Below are positions 16,383-24,623 of a stretch of DNA of 64,000 nt, piece after piece. The notes under the pieces were generated by a model. The model was given only the letters and a program-made list of their open reading frames with translations. It made no database searches and was not told the DNA's origin. The stretch is taken from NCBI RefSeq assembly GCF_027947595.1, contig NZ_CP116257.1, forward strand, positions 4,960,001 through 5,024,000, given 5' to 3'. Position 1 is the stretch's first letter, and each line of letters begins with the position of its first letter. The position numbers and the translations under genes were made by a program. This DNA comes from Streptomyces lienomycini (GTDB lineage: Bacteria > Actinomycetota > Actinomycetes > Streptomycetales > Streptomycetaceae).

Positions 16383-18160
16383 AGGACAAGGACAGCGACG
16401 ATCAGCACACGGCGGCACCGGACATGTCCTGCCCTCCCTGGGCGCTGCGCGAGTACGCCGTGCTCGCCGACGGCGAGCGGGGGGCGGTCCTGGATCCGCG
16501 GGGCAGGATCGTGTGGCTGTGCGCCCCGCGGTGGCACGACGACGCGGTGTTCTCCGCGCTGATCGGCGGAGCCGGCCACTTCACCGTGGAGCCCGCGGAT
16601 CCCTGGCACGTCTGGGGCGGCTCCTACGAGGAGGGCACGCTGATCCGGATCAGCCGGTGGGTGACCGCCGACTGCGTGATCGAGTGCCGTGAGGCCCTGG
16701 CCCTGCCGGCCCGCACCGACCGGCTCGTGCTGCTGCGCCGCATGCGGGTGGAGCGGGGCGAGGCACGGCTGAACCTGGACCTGGACCCGCGGCCCGGGTT
16801 CGGGGCGGCCCGGATGCGCGATCCCCGGCAGGAGCACGGGGTGTGGACCGCCGAGGCGGCGGGGCTGCGGATGCGGCTCGCCGGGGCCCCGGACGCGGTG
16901 TGGCGGGACGGGGCCGGGCTGTGCGGCGAGTTCCGGCTGCGTGAGGGCGAGACGCACGACCTGGTACTGGAGCTGTCCGAAGGACGGGAGGGCGAACCGC
17001 TCGACGCCGACGCGTTGTGGCGGGCCACGGAACGGGAGTGGCGGCGGGCCGTCCCGGACTGCTCGCGGCTGGTCGCGCCCCGCGACGCCAAGCACGCGTA
17101 CGCCGTGCTGCACGGGCTGACCAGCGTCTCGGGCGGCATGGTCGCCGCCGCCACGACGTCCCTGCCGGAGCGGGCCAACAGCGGCCGCAACTACGACTAC
17201 CGCTACGCGTGGCTGCGCGACCAGTGCTACGCCGGTCTCGCGGTCGCCGCGCACGGGCCCCACCCTCTGGTCGACGACGCGGTCCGCTTCGTCGCCGAGC
17301 GCATCCTCGCCGACGGCGACGGGGTGCGCCCGGCCTACACGGTCGACGGGCGGCCCGTCGGGGAGCAGCGCTCACTGCGGCTGCCCGGCTACCCCGGCGG
17401 CACCGACCACGTCGGCAACGACGCGGGTGCCCAGTTCCAGCTGGACACCTTCGGTGAGGCGTTGCAGCTGTTCGCCGCGGCGGCCGCGCACGACCGGCTG
17501 ACCAAGGAGGCGGAACGGGCCGCGCTCGTCGCCGTCGACGTCGTCGAGCAGCGGTGGCCGAAGCCGGAGGCCGGTCTGTGGGAGCTGGAGGACCGGTGGT
17601 GGACGCACTCCCGGCTGAGCGTGGTGTGCGGTCTGCGGCGGATGGCCGAGGTGCTGCCCGGACCCGCGGGACGCCGCTGCGCAGACCTCGCCGAGACCGT
17701 GCTGCGGGAGACTCGGCGCCGGTGTCTGCGGGACGACGGCCGCTGGCGGCGGGCCGAGGACGACGACGGGCCCGAGGCCGCGCTGCTGGTGCCGATGGCC
17801 CGTGGCTGCTCCTTCGGCGACGGCGACGGAGCGGCCACCCGCGAGTACGTCGAGTCCCGGCTGACCGAGGACGGGTACCTGTTCCGCTTCGAGCATCCGG
17901 GGGCTTCGCTGGGCGAGGCGGAGGGTGCCTTCCTGCTCTGCGGCTTCACGATGGCGCTCGCCACGCACCGGGTCGGCGACCGGGTCGGCGCGTTCCGCTG
18001 GTTCGAGCGCACCCGGGCGGCCTGCGGACCGCCCGGGCTGTTCGCCGAGGAGTACGACGTGCGCCAGCGCCAGTTGCGCGGCAATCTTCCGCAGGCCTTC
18101 GTGCACGCCATGATGCTGGAGTGCTCGGTCCGGCTGGCCGGCGAGTCGGCGCTGCCCTGA
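16379..18160 (+). CDS. Glycoside hydrolase family 15 protein (glucoamylase/trehalase-like)
   Basis: A protein of 593 residues. The N-terminal beta-sandwich domain (WALREYAVLADGERGAVLDP, GRIVWLCAPRWHDDAVFSAL) and the C-terminal (alpha/alpha)6 barrel are typical of bacterial GH15 proteins. Landmarks are SGRNYDYRYAWLRDQCY, GNDAGAQFQLDTFGE, the general-acid region EAGLWELEDRWWTHSRL and the C-terminal NLPQAFVHAMM. Family members cleave alpha-glucosidic bonds, including trehalose in actinobacterial relatives. Which substrate applies here is unknown. There is no signal peptide, so it acts in the cytoplasm. ATG 16379 overlaps the deacetylase stop (ATGA), indicating coupling. Confidence 0.87.
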   Translation: MKDKDSDDQHTAAPDMSCPPWALREYAVLADGERGAVLDPRGRIVWLCAPRWHDDAVFSALIGGAGHFTVEPADPWHVWGGSYEEGTLIRISRWVTADCVIECREALALPARTDRLVLLRRMRVERGEARLNLDLDPRPGFGAARMRDPRQEHGVWTAEAAGLRMRLAGAPDAVWRDGAGLCGEFRLREGETHDLVLELSEGREGEPLDADALWRATEREWRRAVPDCSRLVAPRDAKHAYAVLHGLTSVSGGMVAAATTSLPERANSGRNYDYRYAWLRDQCYAGLAVAAHGPHPLVDDAVRFVAERILADGDGVRPAYTVDGRPVGEQRSLRLPGYPGGTDHVGNDAGAQFQLDTFGEALQLFAAAAAHDRLTKEAERAALVAVDVVEQRWPKPEAGLWELEDRWWTHSRLSVVCGLRRMAEVLPGPAGRRCADLAETVLRETRRRCLRDDGRWRRAEDDDGPEAALLVPMARGCSFGDGDGAATREYVESRLTEDGYLFRFEHPGASLGEAEGAFLLCGFTMALATHRVGDRVGAFRWFERTRAACGPPGLFAEEYDVRQRQLRGNLPQAFVHAMMLECSVRLAGESALP

Positions 18161-18186
18161 CCCCGGCGGCGTCCCCGACCCGCCCC

Positions 18187-19317
18187 TCAGGCGGCCGCAC
18201 CCGTCAGGTCCCGGTGGATCGGTGCCGCCCCGCCCGTGAGCGGGACGCCCGTTCCGCCGCGGCGGGCCGCGACGATCTCCGCCGCGATGGACAGCGCCGT
18301 CTCCTCGGGGGTCCGGGCGCCGAGGTCCAGGCCGATCGGTGAGCGCAGCCGCGAGAGCTCGTCCTCGGTCAGGCCCGCCTCGCGCAGCCGTCGGTCGCGG
18401 TCCTCGTGGGTGCGGCGCGAGCCCATCGCGCCGACGAACGCGACCGGCATGCGCAGCGCCTCCGTCAGCAGCGGCACGTCGAACTTCGCGTCGTGGGTGA
18501 GGACGCACAGCACCGTGCGTGCGTCGGTGCGGGTCTGCCGCAGGTAGCGGTGCGGCCAGTCGACGACGACCTCGTCGGCCTCCGGGAAGCGGGCCGGTGT
18601 GGCGAAGACGGGCCGGGCGTCGCACACGGTGACGTGATGGCCGAGGAACTTCCCGGCCCGCACCAGCGCCGCGGCGAAGTCGACGGCACCGAAGACGATC
18701 ATGCGGGGCGGTGGCACGCTGCACTCTACGAGCAGGGTGAGCCCGCCGGGGCAGTGCGAGCCGTCCTCCGAGAGCCCGACCGTCGCGGTGCGTCCGACGT
18801 CCAGCAGGGCGCCCGCCTCGGCGGCCGCGGTGCGGTCCAGGTCGGGGTGGCCGCCGAGCCCGCCCTCGTGGGTGCCGTCGGGACGGACCAGCAGTGCCCG
18901 GCCCAGGAGGTCGGACGGGCCCTGGACGACCCGTGCGAGGGCGGCGGTTCCGCCCCGGGCGGCGGTCGACAGCGCCGCCCGGAGCACCTCCCGCGACGGC
19001 GCGTGCGCGCCGACCGGCGTGACCAGTACGTCGATGATTCCGCCGCAGGTCAGGCCGACCGCGAAGGCGTCCTCGTCGCTGTAGCCGAACCGCCTGCGCA
19101 CGCTCTCGCCGCTGTGCAGGGCGTCGGTGCACAGCTCGTACACGGCGCCCTCCACGCAGCCGCCGGAGACCGAGCCGATCACCGTGCCGTCGCTGTCGAC
19201 GGCGAGGGCGGCGCCGGGCCCGCGCGGTGCGCTGCCGCCGACGGAGACGACGGTGGCGACCGCGAACTCCCGGCCGTCCGCGAGCCAGCGGTTCAGCTCG
19301 TCGGCGATGTCAAGCAT
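18187..19317 (-). CDS. XdhC/CoxI-family molybdenum-cofactor insertion factor
   Basis: A protein of 376 residues. It begins with the XdhC_CoxI domain (LDIADELNRWLADGREFAVATVV, SVSGGCVEGAVYEL, CGGIIDVLVTPVG) and ends with an XdhC Rossmann domain (RMIVFGAVDFAAALVRAGKF, RTVLCVLTHDAKFDVPLL, FVGAMGSRRTHEDR, IGLDLGARTPEETALSIAAEI). XdhC proteins bind the molybdenum cofactor, protect it, and promote its sulfuration and insertion into the target dehydrogenase; PaoD does so for PaoABC. ATG 19317 lies eight bases inside the end of the large-subunit gene, so it is translationally coupled to its presumed client. Confidence 0.92.
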   Translation of the reverse strand: MLDIADELNRWLADGREFAVATVVSVGGSAPRGPGAALAVDSDGTVIGSVSGGCVEGAVYELCTDALHSGESVRRRFGYSDEDAFAVGLTCGGIIDVLVTPVGAHAPSREVLRAALSTAARGGTAALARVVQGPSDLLGRALLVRPDGTHEGGLGGHPDLDRTAAAEAGALLDVGRTATVGLSEDGSHCPGGLTLLVECSVPPPRMIVFGAVDFAAALVRAGKFLGHHVTVCDARPVFATPARFPEADEVVVDWPHRYLRQTRTDARTVLCVLTHDAKFDVPLLTEALRMPVAFVGAMGSRRTHEDRDRRLREAGLTEDELSRLRSPIGLDLGARTPEETALSIAAEIVAARRGGTGVPLTGGAAPIHRDLTGAAA

Positions 19318-21460
19318 CCGTGCCGTCCCCGGCCGTGGGCGCCCCCGCCGACAGCACCCGGTCGGGCCGGATCGGCAGGTTTCGGTGACGGACTCCGGTG
19401 GCGTGCCGGACGGCGTTGGCGACGGCCGCCGCGGCCCCCACGATGCCGATCTCGCCAACGCCCTTGATGCCCACCGGGTCGTCCGGGTCGGGGTCGTCCA
19501 CCCAGTCGGCCTGGACGTCGCCCACGTCGGCGTTGGTGGCCACGTGGTAGCCGGCGAGGTCGGGGGCATAGAGGCCGCCGCTCGTCCGGTCCCGTACGGC
19601 TTCCTCGTGCAGGGCCATGGAGATGCCCCAGACCATGCCGCCGACGAGCTGGTTGCGGGCGGTGAGCGGGTTGACGATCCGGCCCGCGGCGAAGATGCCG
19701 AGCATGCGGCGCACCCGTACCTCGCCGGTGGCGGTGTCCACGGCGACCTCGGCGAACTGCGCTCCGAAGGAGTGCCGTTCCTTCTGCGCGAGGCCGCCGA
19801 GGGCCTCGGTGGTGTCGGACCGCACGGTGATGCCCTCGGCGGGGATGTCGGTGCTGAGGGCGAGGCGCTCCCGCAGTTCGGCGGCGCCCGCGGTGATCGC
19901 CCATGCCCATGAGCGCGTGCCCATCGAGCCGCCCGCGATCATCGCCGGTCCGAAGTCGCTGTCCCCGATACGGACCCGGACCCGCTCGGGCGTGACCTCC
20001 AGCGCGTCGGCGGCGACCAGGGTGAGCGCGGTGCGGGCGCCGGTGCCGATGTCGGCGGCGGCGATCCGCACGGTGAAGGTCCCGTCCGCCTCGGCGGTCA
20101 GCAGGGCCGTGGAAGGTCCGGCGCCGGAGGGGAAGGAGGCCGCGGCCGTCCCGGTGCCGAGCAGCCAGCGCCCGTCGCGGCGTACCCCGGGACGTGGGTC
20201 GCGGTCCGCCCAGCCGAACCGGCGGGCGCCCTCGCGGAAGCAGGCGGCCAGGTTGCGGCTGCTGAAGGGCTGTCCGGAGACCGGCCCGGTCTCGGGCTCG
20301 TTGCGCAGCCGCAGTTCGATCGGGTCGAGGCCGCAGCGCTCGGCGAGTTCGTCGAGCGCCGACTCGATGGCGAAGGAGCCCGGCGCCTCGCCCGGCGCCC
20401 GCATGAAGGTCGGCGACGGCACGTCGAGGCGTACCACGTGGTTGGCCGTGCGGTGCGCGTCCGCGTCGTACATGATCCGCGCGACACCGGCGCCGGGCTC
20501 GACGAACTCGTACACGGTGGACGTCTGGTTCAGCGAGCGGTGCTCCAGGGCGCGCAGCCGGCCGTCGGCGTCGGCGCCGAGCCGCACGCGCTGGGCGGTG
20601 GGGCTGCGGTACCCGGCGAGGGAGAACATCTGGCGCCTCGTCATGACCACCCGCACCGGGCGCTGCAGCTCGGTGGCGGCCATCACGGCGGCGACCTGGT
20701 GGGCGCGCAGGCCCTTGCTGCCGAAGCCGCCGCCGATGTGTTCGGAACGCACCCGCACCGCGGACTCGTCGAGGGAGAACATCTTCGCCAGCTCGGTCTG
20801 GACCCAGGTGGTGCCCTGGTTGGAGTCGACGACCTCGAGTCGGCCGCCGTCCCAGCGGGCCGTGGCGGCGTGCGGCTCCATCATGCTGTGGTGCTCTTCG
20901 GGGGTGGTGTACTCCTCGTCCACCACGACGGCGGACGCGGCGAGTCCCGCCGCCAGGTCGCCCTTCTCGGTCTCGGCCGGCATGTGCCCGTCGGCCGGGT
21001 AGGCGGCGGGGTGGTCGGCGACGAGTGTGATGTCGTGCGGTTCCTGGTCGTAGGTGACGACGAGGGCCTCGGCGGCCTCCCGCGCCTGCTCCGGCGTCCC
21101 GGCGACGACGAGGGCGACGGGCCAGCCGGAATGCGGCACCCGGTCGTGCTGGAAGACGGCGGAGGTCGGGTCCGGCGGGATGCCCAGCAGGCCGATGTAG
21201 TCGGTGTCGACGCGCGGGGCGTTGCCGTGGTGCAGGACGGCGAGCACACCGGGCATGGCGAGGACGGGCTCGGTCTCGATGGCGCGGACGCGGCCGCGTG
21301 CGACGGTCGACAGCACCAGCCAGCCGTGCGCGAGGTCGGCGAAGGGGATCTCGCCGGCGTAGCGGGCCGCTCCGGTCACCTTGTCGCGGCCCTCGACGCG
21401 CGTGTGCGCGGTGCCGACGGCGCCGCCGGCCGTCGTGGGGCCGGTCGTGGCGGTGGTCAT
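19310..21460 (-). CDS. Molybdopterin-binding large subunit of aldehyde oxidoreductase (PaoC/YagR-like)
   Basis: A protein of 716 residues of the xanthine oxidase family. It has the substrate-site loop IGGGFGSKGLRAHQVAAV, AGYRSPTAQRVRLGAD, PSPTFMRAPGEAPGSFAIESALDELA, and near the C-terminus GIKGVGEIGIVGAAAAVANAV, whose Glu (about residue 670) is the family's catalytic base. Length and motifs resemble the YagR/PaoC branch, about 730 residues, rather than true xanthine dehydrogenase. The reaction is expected to be hydroxylation of an aldehyde or heterocycle at a Mo centre. The gene overlaps both neighbours by 4 and 8 bp in a four-gene operon. Confidence 0.9.
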   Translation of the reverse strand: MTTATTGPTTAGGAVGTAHTRVEGRDKVTGAARYAGEIPFADLAHGWLVLSTVARGRVRAIETEPVLAMPGVLAVLHHGNAPRVDTDYIGLLGIPPDPTSAVFQHDRVPHSGWPVALVVAGTPEQAREAAEALVVTYDQEPHDITLVADHPAAYPADGHMPAETEKGDLAAGLAASAVVVDEEYTTPEEHHSMMEPHAATARWDGGRLEVVDSNQGTTWVQTELAKMFSLDESAVRVRSEHIGGGFGSKGLRAHQVAAVMAATELQRPVRVVMTRRQMFSLAGYRSPTAQRVRLGADADGRLRALEHRSLNQTSTVYEFVEPGAGVARIMYDADAHRTANHVVRLDVPSPTFMRAPGEAPGSFAIESALDELAERCGLDPIELRLRNEPETGPVSGQPFSSRNLAACFREGARRFGWADRDPRPGVRRDGRWLLGTGTAAASFPSGAGPSTALLTAEADGTFTVRIAAADIGTGARTALTLVAADALEVTPERVRVRIGDSDFGPAMIAGGSMGTRSWAWAITAGAAELRERLALSTDIPAEGITVRSDTTEALGGLAQKERHSFGAQFAEVAVDTATGEVRVRRMLGIFAAGRIVNPLTARNQLVGGMVWGISMALHEEAVRDRTSGGLYAPDLAGYHVATNADVGDVQADWVDDPDPDDPVGIKGVGEIGIVGAAAAVANAVRHATGVRHRNLPIRPDRVLSAGAPTAGDGTDA

Positions 21461-22449
21461 CGGGCGGCCTCCTCGGCGAGTTCGGTCAGGACGGCCACCA
21501 CGAGGTTGCGCATGAGGGTCACCTTGTATCCGTTGTCGGGCAGCGGCCTCGCGGCCGCGAGTTCGGCGTCCGCGGCGGCGGCGAAGGTCTCGCCGTCGGC
21601 CGGTGCACCGGCCAGGACGGCCTCGGCCGCGCGGGCCCGCCAGGGCCGCGAGGCGACCGCACCGAGGGCCAGCCGGGCCTCGCGTACGATGCCGTCCTCG
21701 ATGTCGAGCGCGGCGGCGACCGAGCCGATCGCGAAGGCGTACGAGGCGCGCTCGCGCACCTTGCGGTAGCGGGAGCGGGCGGCGACCGGGGCGGCCGGCA
21801 GGGTGACGCCGGTGATCAGCGCGCCGGGCGGCAGGGCGGTCTCCCGGTGCGGGGTGTCCGCCACGGGGAGGTAGAAGTCGGCGAGCGGCGACTCGCCCGG
21901 TCCGTCGAGGGTTTCGTAGGTGACGACGGCGTCGAACGCGGCGAGGGCCACGCCCATGTCCGAGGGGTGTACGGCCACGCAGTGGTCGGAGGCGCCCAGG
22001 ACGGCGTGGTTGTGGTGCTCGCCCGTGATCGCGGAGCAGCCGCTGCCGGGGGCCCGCTTGTTGCAGGGCCTGCTCAGGTCGGTGAAGTAGCCGCAGCGGG
22101 TGCGCTGGAGGAGGTTGCCGCCGACGGTCGCCATGTTGCGCAGCTGTCCGGAGGCGCCGGCCAGGACCGCCTGGGCCAGCGCCGGGTAGCGGCGGCGCAC
22201 CTCGGGGTGGGCGGCGAGGTCGCTGTTGGTGACGGTGGCACCGATGCGCAGGCCGCCGCCGGAGGTCTCCTCGACGCGGTCCAGGGGGAGTTCACGGACG
22301 TCGACGAGCCGGGCCGGGCGTTCGACGCCGGTCTTCATGAGGTCGACGAGGTTGGTGCCGCCGCCGAGGAAGCGGGCGTCCGGGTCGGCGCCGAGCAGCG
22401 CCACCGCGCCGGAGACGTCCTCGGCACGCTGGTATGCGAACTCCCTCAT
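21457..22449 (-). CDS. FAD-binding subunit of aldehyde oxidoreductase with extra Fe-S insertion (PaoB/YagS-like)
   Basis: A protein of 330 residues with the CO-dehydrogenase flavoprotein fold: FLGGGTNLVDLMKTGVERP, IGATVTNSDLAAHP, GQLRNMATVGGNLLQRTRC and a C-terminal KVRERASYAFAIGSVAAAL. Between residues about 119 and 157 there is an insertion with four cysteines (C119, C129, C138, C157) in TRCGYFTD, RPCNKRAPGSGC and SDHCVAVHPSDMG. This matches the linker that in E. coli PaoB holds an additional [4Fe-4S] cluster and is missing from ordinary xanthine dehydrogenase FAD subunits. It therefore points to the PaoABC branch. The start ATG overlaps the 2Fe-2S gene stop by four bases. Confidence 0.9.
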   Translation of the reverse strand: MREFAYQRAEDVSGAVALLGADPDARFLGGGTNLVDLMKTGVERPARLVDVRELPLDRVEETSGGGLRIGATVTNSDLAAHPEVRRRYPALAQAVLAGASGQLRNMATVGGNLLQRTRCGYFTDLSRPCNKRAPGSGCSAITGEHHNHAVLGASDHCVAVHPSDMGVALAAFDAVVTYETLDGPGESPLADFYLPVADTPHRETALPPGALITGVTLPAAPVAARSRYRKVRERASYAFAIGSVAAALDIEDGIVREARLALGAVASRPWRARAAEAVLAGAPADGETFAAAADAELAAARPLPDNGYKVTLMRNLVVAVLTELAEEAAR

Positions 22450-23051
22450 GCCGCCGTCTCCTTCACCGTCTCGGCCGGTTCTCCGGCGCCGTCGTCGTCC
22501 CGGGCCGCGGCCTCGTGGGCCTCGGCCGCGCGGGCGACCGCCTGGACGATGGAGACGTAGGCACCGCAGCGGCACAGATTGCCGCTCATCCGTTCGCGGA
22601 TCTCGTCCGGCGTCAGGGGTGGCGGGCCTGCCTCGGGCCGAACGTCCTCGGTGGCGGCACTGGGCCAGCCCGCCGCGTGCTCCTCGATGACGGCGATCGC
22701 CGAGCAGATCTGACCCGGGGTGCAGTAGCCGCACTGGTAGCCGTCGGCGTCGAGGAATGCCTGCTGCACCGGGTGCAGCCGGTCGCCCGCGGCCATGCCC
22801 TCGATGGTGGTGATCTCGCGTCCCTCGGCGGCGACGGCGAGGTTCAGGCAGGAGACGGTGCGACGCCCGTCGACCAGGACGGTGCAGGCGCCGCACTGTC
22901 CCTGGTCGCAGCCCTTCTTGGTCCCGGTGAGATCGAGGCGCTCGCGCAGGGCGTCGAGCAGGGTGGTGCGGTGGTCGACGGTCAGCTGGTGCTTCTCGCC
23001 GTTGATGTTCAGGATGACGGCGCTGGACGTCGACGAGAGTGCTGGGGCCAT
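22446..23051 (-). CDS. 2Fe-2S subunit of aldehyde oxidoreductase (PaoA/YagT-like)
   Basis: A protein of 201 residues binding two [2Fe-2S] clusters. The plant-type ferredoxin cluster uses C48, C53, C56 and C68 (KGCDQGQCGACTVLVDG, TVSCLN). The second, helical domain has QCGYCTPGQI (C107, C110) and GNLCRCGAYVSIVQA (C160, C162). It passes electrons from the Mo site to FAD. Unlike E. coli PaoA there is no twin-arginine signal before the ferredoxin domain, so the complex is predicted to be cytoplasmic. The C-terminal 25 residues are acidic and probably disordered. It is the first gene of the operon, divergent from tetR, with a double operator in between. Confidence 0.92.
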   Translation of the reverse strand: MAPALSSTSSAVILNINGEKHQLTVDHRTTLLDALRERLDLTGTKKGCDQGQCGACTVLVDGRRTVSCLNLAVAAEGREITTIEGMAAGDRLHPVQQAFLDADGYQCGYCTPGQICSAIAVIEEHAAGWPSAATEDVRPEAGPPPLTPDEIRERMSGNLCRCGAYVSIVQAVARAAEAHEAAARDDDGAGEPAETVKETAA

Positions 23052-23191
23052 GATCAGCCTTCTTTGGTGTCTGGTGACAGCGGGATGTCTTGACAGGGAG
23101 AAACGGGCTGTAGGCAGTGGGGGTCATTCGCGGCCGGTCGACCACCGGCCGGTCCACGTGGCCGCGTCCGCCGCTAGACTGGACGGGCAAC

Positions 23192-23235
23192 CGGACAACT
23201 GTCCGCTCACCGAGAACGTAACGGACAGCTGTCCG
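23192..23235. promoter_or_regulatory. Two-copy palindromic operator between oxidoreductase operon and tetR
   Basis: CGGACAGCTGTCCG at 23222-23235 is a perfect 14-bp palindrome. CGGACAACTGTCCG at 23192-23205 differs from it at one central base. The two copies start exactly 30 bp apart, about three helical turns, so they lie on one face of the DNA. They sit in the divergent region between the oxidoreductase operon and the TetR gene, ending 43 bp before the tetR start. This is the usual location of operators for a TetR repressor that controls itself and its neighbour. Confidence 0.75.
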
Positions 23236-23278
23236 CTTAGCAAGGTCGGGATTCGGCCACAACCCGGAAGGGGGACGA

Positions 23279-23869
23279 GTGCCGCAGCCGAAGAGGGACA
23301 AGCCGGACACTCCCCTGCGCTCGGACGCCCAGCGCAACCGCGAGCGCATCCTGGCAGTGGCCACGGAAGAACTGACGCACTGCGCGAACGCGCCGTTGAG
23401 CGCCATCGCCAAGAAGGCGGGGGTCGGGCAGGGCACCTTCTACCGCAACTTCCCGAACCGTGAGGCACTCGTCCTGGAGATCTACCGCCACGGGATGCAG
23501 CAGGTGGCCCAGGCCGCGCCCGAGATGCTGGCCACCCGGGAACCCGATCTGGCGCTGCGCGAATGGATGGACCGCCTCGCCGAGTTCGCCATGACCAAGG
23601 CCGGTCTGGCGGACGCGATCCGGCTGGTCACCAGCGCACCCGGGGCGCCGGAGAAGCCGCGCCCCACCCCGCTGGAGGAGGCGGCGGAGCTTCTGCTCCG
23701 TGCCAACGACGAGGCCGGCACGATCCGGCCCGGAGTGACCGGGGACGACTTCTTCCTCGTCCTCGGCGGTCTGTGGCTGATCAGTCCCGGCGAGGACCGG
23801 CAGCCGAGGGTCACCCGGTTCCTGGACTTCGTCATGGACGGGCTGCGGGCGGGAGCGCCAGGCCGGTGA
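23279..23869 (+). CDS. TetR-family transcriptional regulator
   Basis: A protein of 196 residues. The N-terminal TetR helix-turn-helix reads SDAQRNRERILAVATEELTH, then LSAIAKKAGVGQGTFYRNFPNREALVLEIYRH. The C-terminal two thirds is an all-helical ligand domain without recognisable ligand residues (DLALREWMDRLAEFAMTKAG). It presumably represses the divergent oxidoreductase operon and itself through the two palindromes upstream. An inducing aldehyde or heterocycle is plausible but not shown. The GTG start at 23279 is preceded by GGAAGGGGG. Its last 38 bases overlap the 3' end of the response-regulator gene on the other strand. Confidence 0.92.
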   Translation: MPQPKRDKPDTPLRSDAQRNRERILAVATEELTHCANAPLSAIAKKAGVGQGTFYRNFPNREALVLEIYRHGMQQVAQAAPEMLATREPDLALREWMDRLAEFAMTKAGLADAIRLVTSAPGAPEKPRPTPLEEAAELLLRANDEAGTIRPGVTGDDFFLVLGGLWLISPGEDRQPRVTRFLDFVMDGLRAGAPGR

Positions 23870-24623
23870 CGGCTCCCCGGAAGCGGTAGCGGCGTTCGGG
23901 CCGGCCCGCCACGCCGTAGCGCAGCGAGACGTCCGCGCTGCCGACGGTGTGGAAGTGCTCCAGGTACCGGCGGGCACTGACCCGGGAGACGCCGGTCAGC
24001 GCCGCGCACTCGCTGGCGGACAGGGTGCCGTCCGCCTCCCGGAGCGTGCGCTCGACCAGTTCGGCGGTCTCCACGCTCATGCCCTTGGGCAGCGCGGGGG
24101 CGGTGGCGGCCTGCGCGGCGGCTCCGGCCAGTACCCGGTCGACGTCGGCCTGGCTGCGTACGACGGTGCCGAGCAGCCGGCCCCGTTGGACGGCGTAGCG
24201 TTCCAGGCGGATCCTCAGGTCCTCGAACTCGAACGGTTTGAGCAGGTAGTCGACGACCCCGTGCCGCACGGCGCCGCGCACCGCGTCCGCCTCGCGGGCC
24301 GCGCTGATCACCATGACGTCGCAGTCGTGGCCCGCGGCACGCAGCCGGGGTATGACGTCGAGGCCGAAGACGTCCGGCAGGTACAGGTCGAGCAGGACCA
24401 GGTCGGGGCGCAGTTCCCCGACGGCGTCGAGTGCCTGCTCCCCGGTACCGGCGACCCCGAGGACCCGGAAGGGCTCGACCCGTTCGACGAACGCGCGGTG
24501 GACGCGGGCCACCATGAAGTCGTCGTCGACCACGAGTACGCCGATCGGCCCGGCGCCACGGGGTGCCGCCCGGGTCGCGGGGGTCGGGGCGGTCGCGTCG
24601 GACGTGCCGCTCGTAGCCGTCAT
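23832..24623 (-). CDS. CitB/DpiA-type response regulator
   Basis: A protein of 263 residues. The receiver domain has the acidic cluster GVLVVDDDFMVARVHRAF, the phospho-acceptor Asp in LVLLDLYLPDVFGLDVI, the Thr/Ser position in VMVISAAREADAV and Lys in DYLLKPFEFEDL. A linker leads to a C-terminal helix-turn-helix, DGTLSASECAALTGVSRVSARRYLEHF, as in CitB/DcuR regulators of carboxylate uptake. It starts at ATG 24623, overlapping the kinase stop by four bases. The 3' end overlaps the convergent tetR gene by 38 bp. It most likely activates the divergent tctCBA transporter. Confidence 0.93.
   Translation of the reverse strand: MTATSGTSDATAPTPATRAAPRGAGPIGVLVVDDDFMVARVHRAFVERVEPFRVLGVAGTGEQALDAVGELRPDLVLLDLYLPDVFGLDVIPRLRAAGHDCDVMVISAAREADAVRGAVRHGVVDYLLKPFEFEDLRIRLERYAVQRGRLLGTVVRSQADVDRVLAGAAAQAATAPALPKGMSVETAELVERTLREADGTLSASECAALTGVSRVSARRYLEHFHTVGSADVSLRYGVAGRPERRYRFRGAVTGLALPPAARP

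Noticed and set aside
23860..23880. Terminator between tetR and the response regulator
   Set aside because: The two genes overlap by 38 bp and no stem-loop of useful length is visible there.
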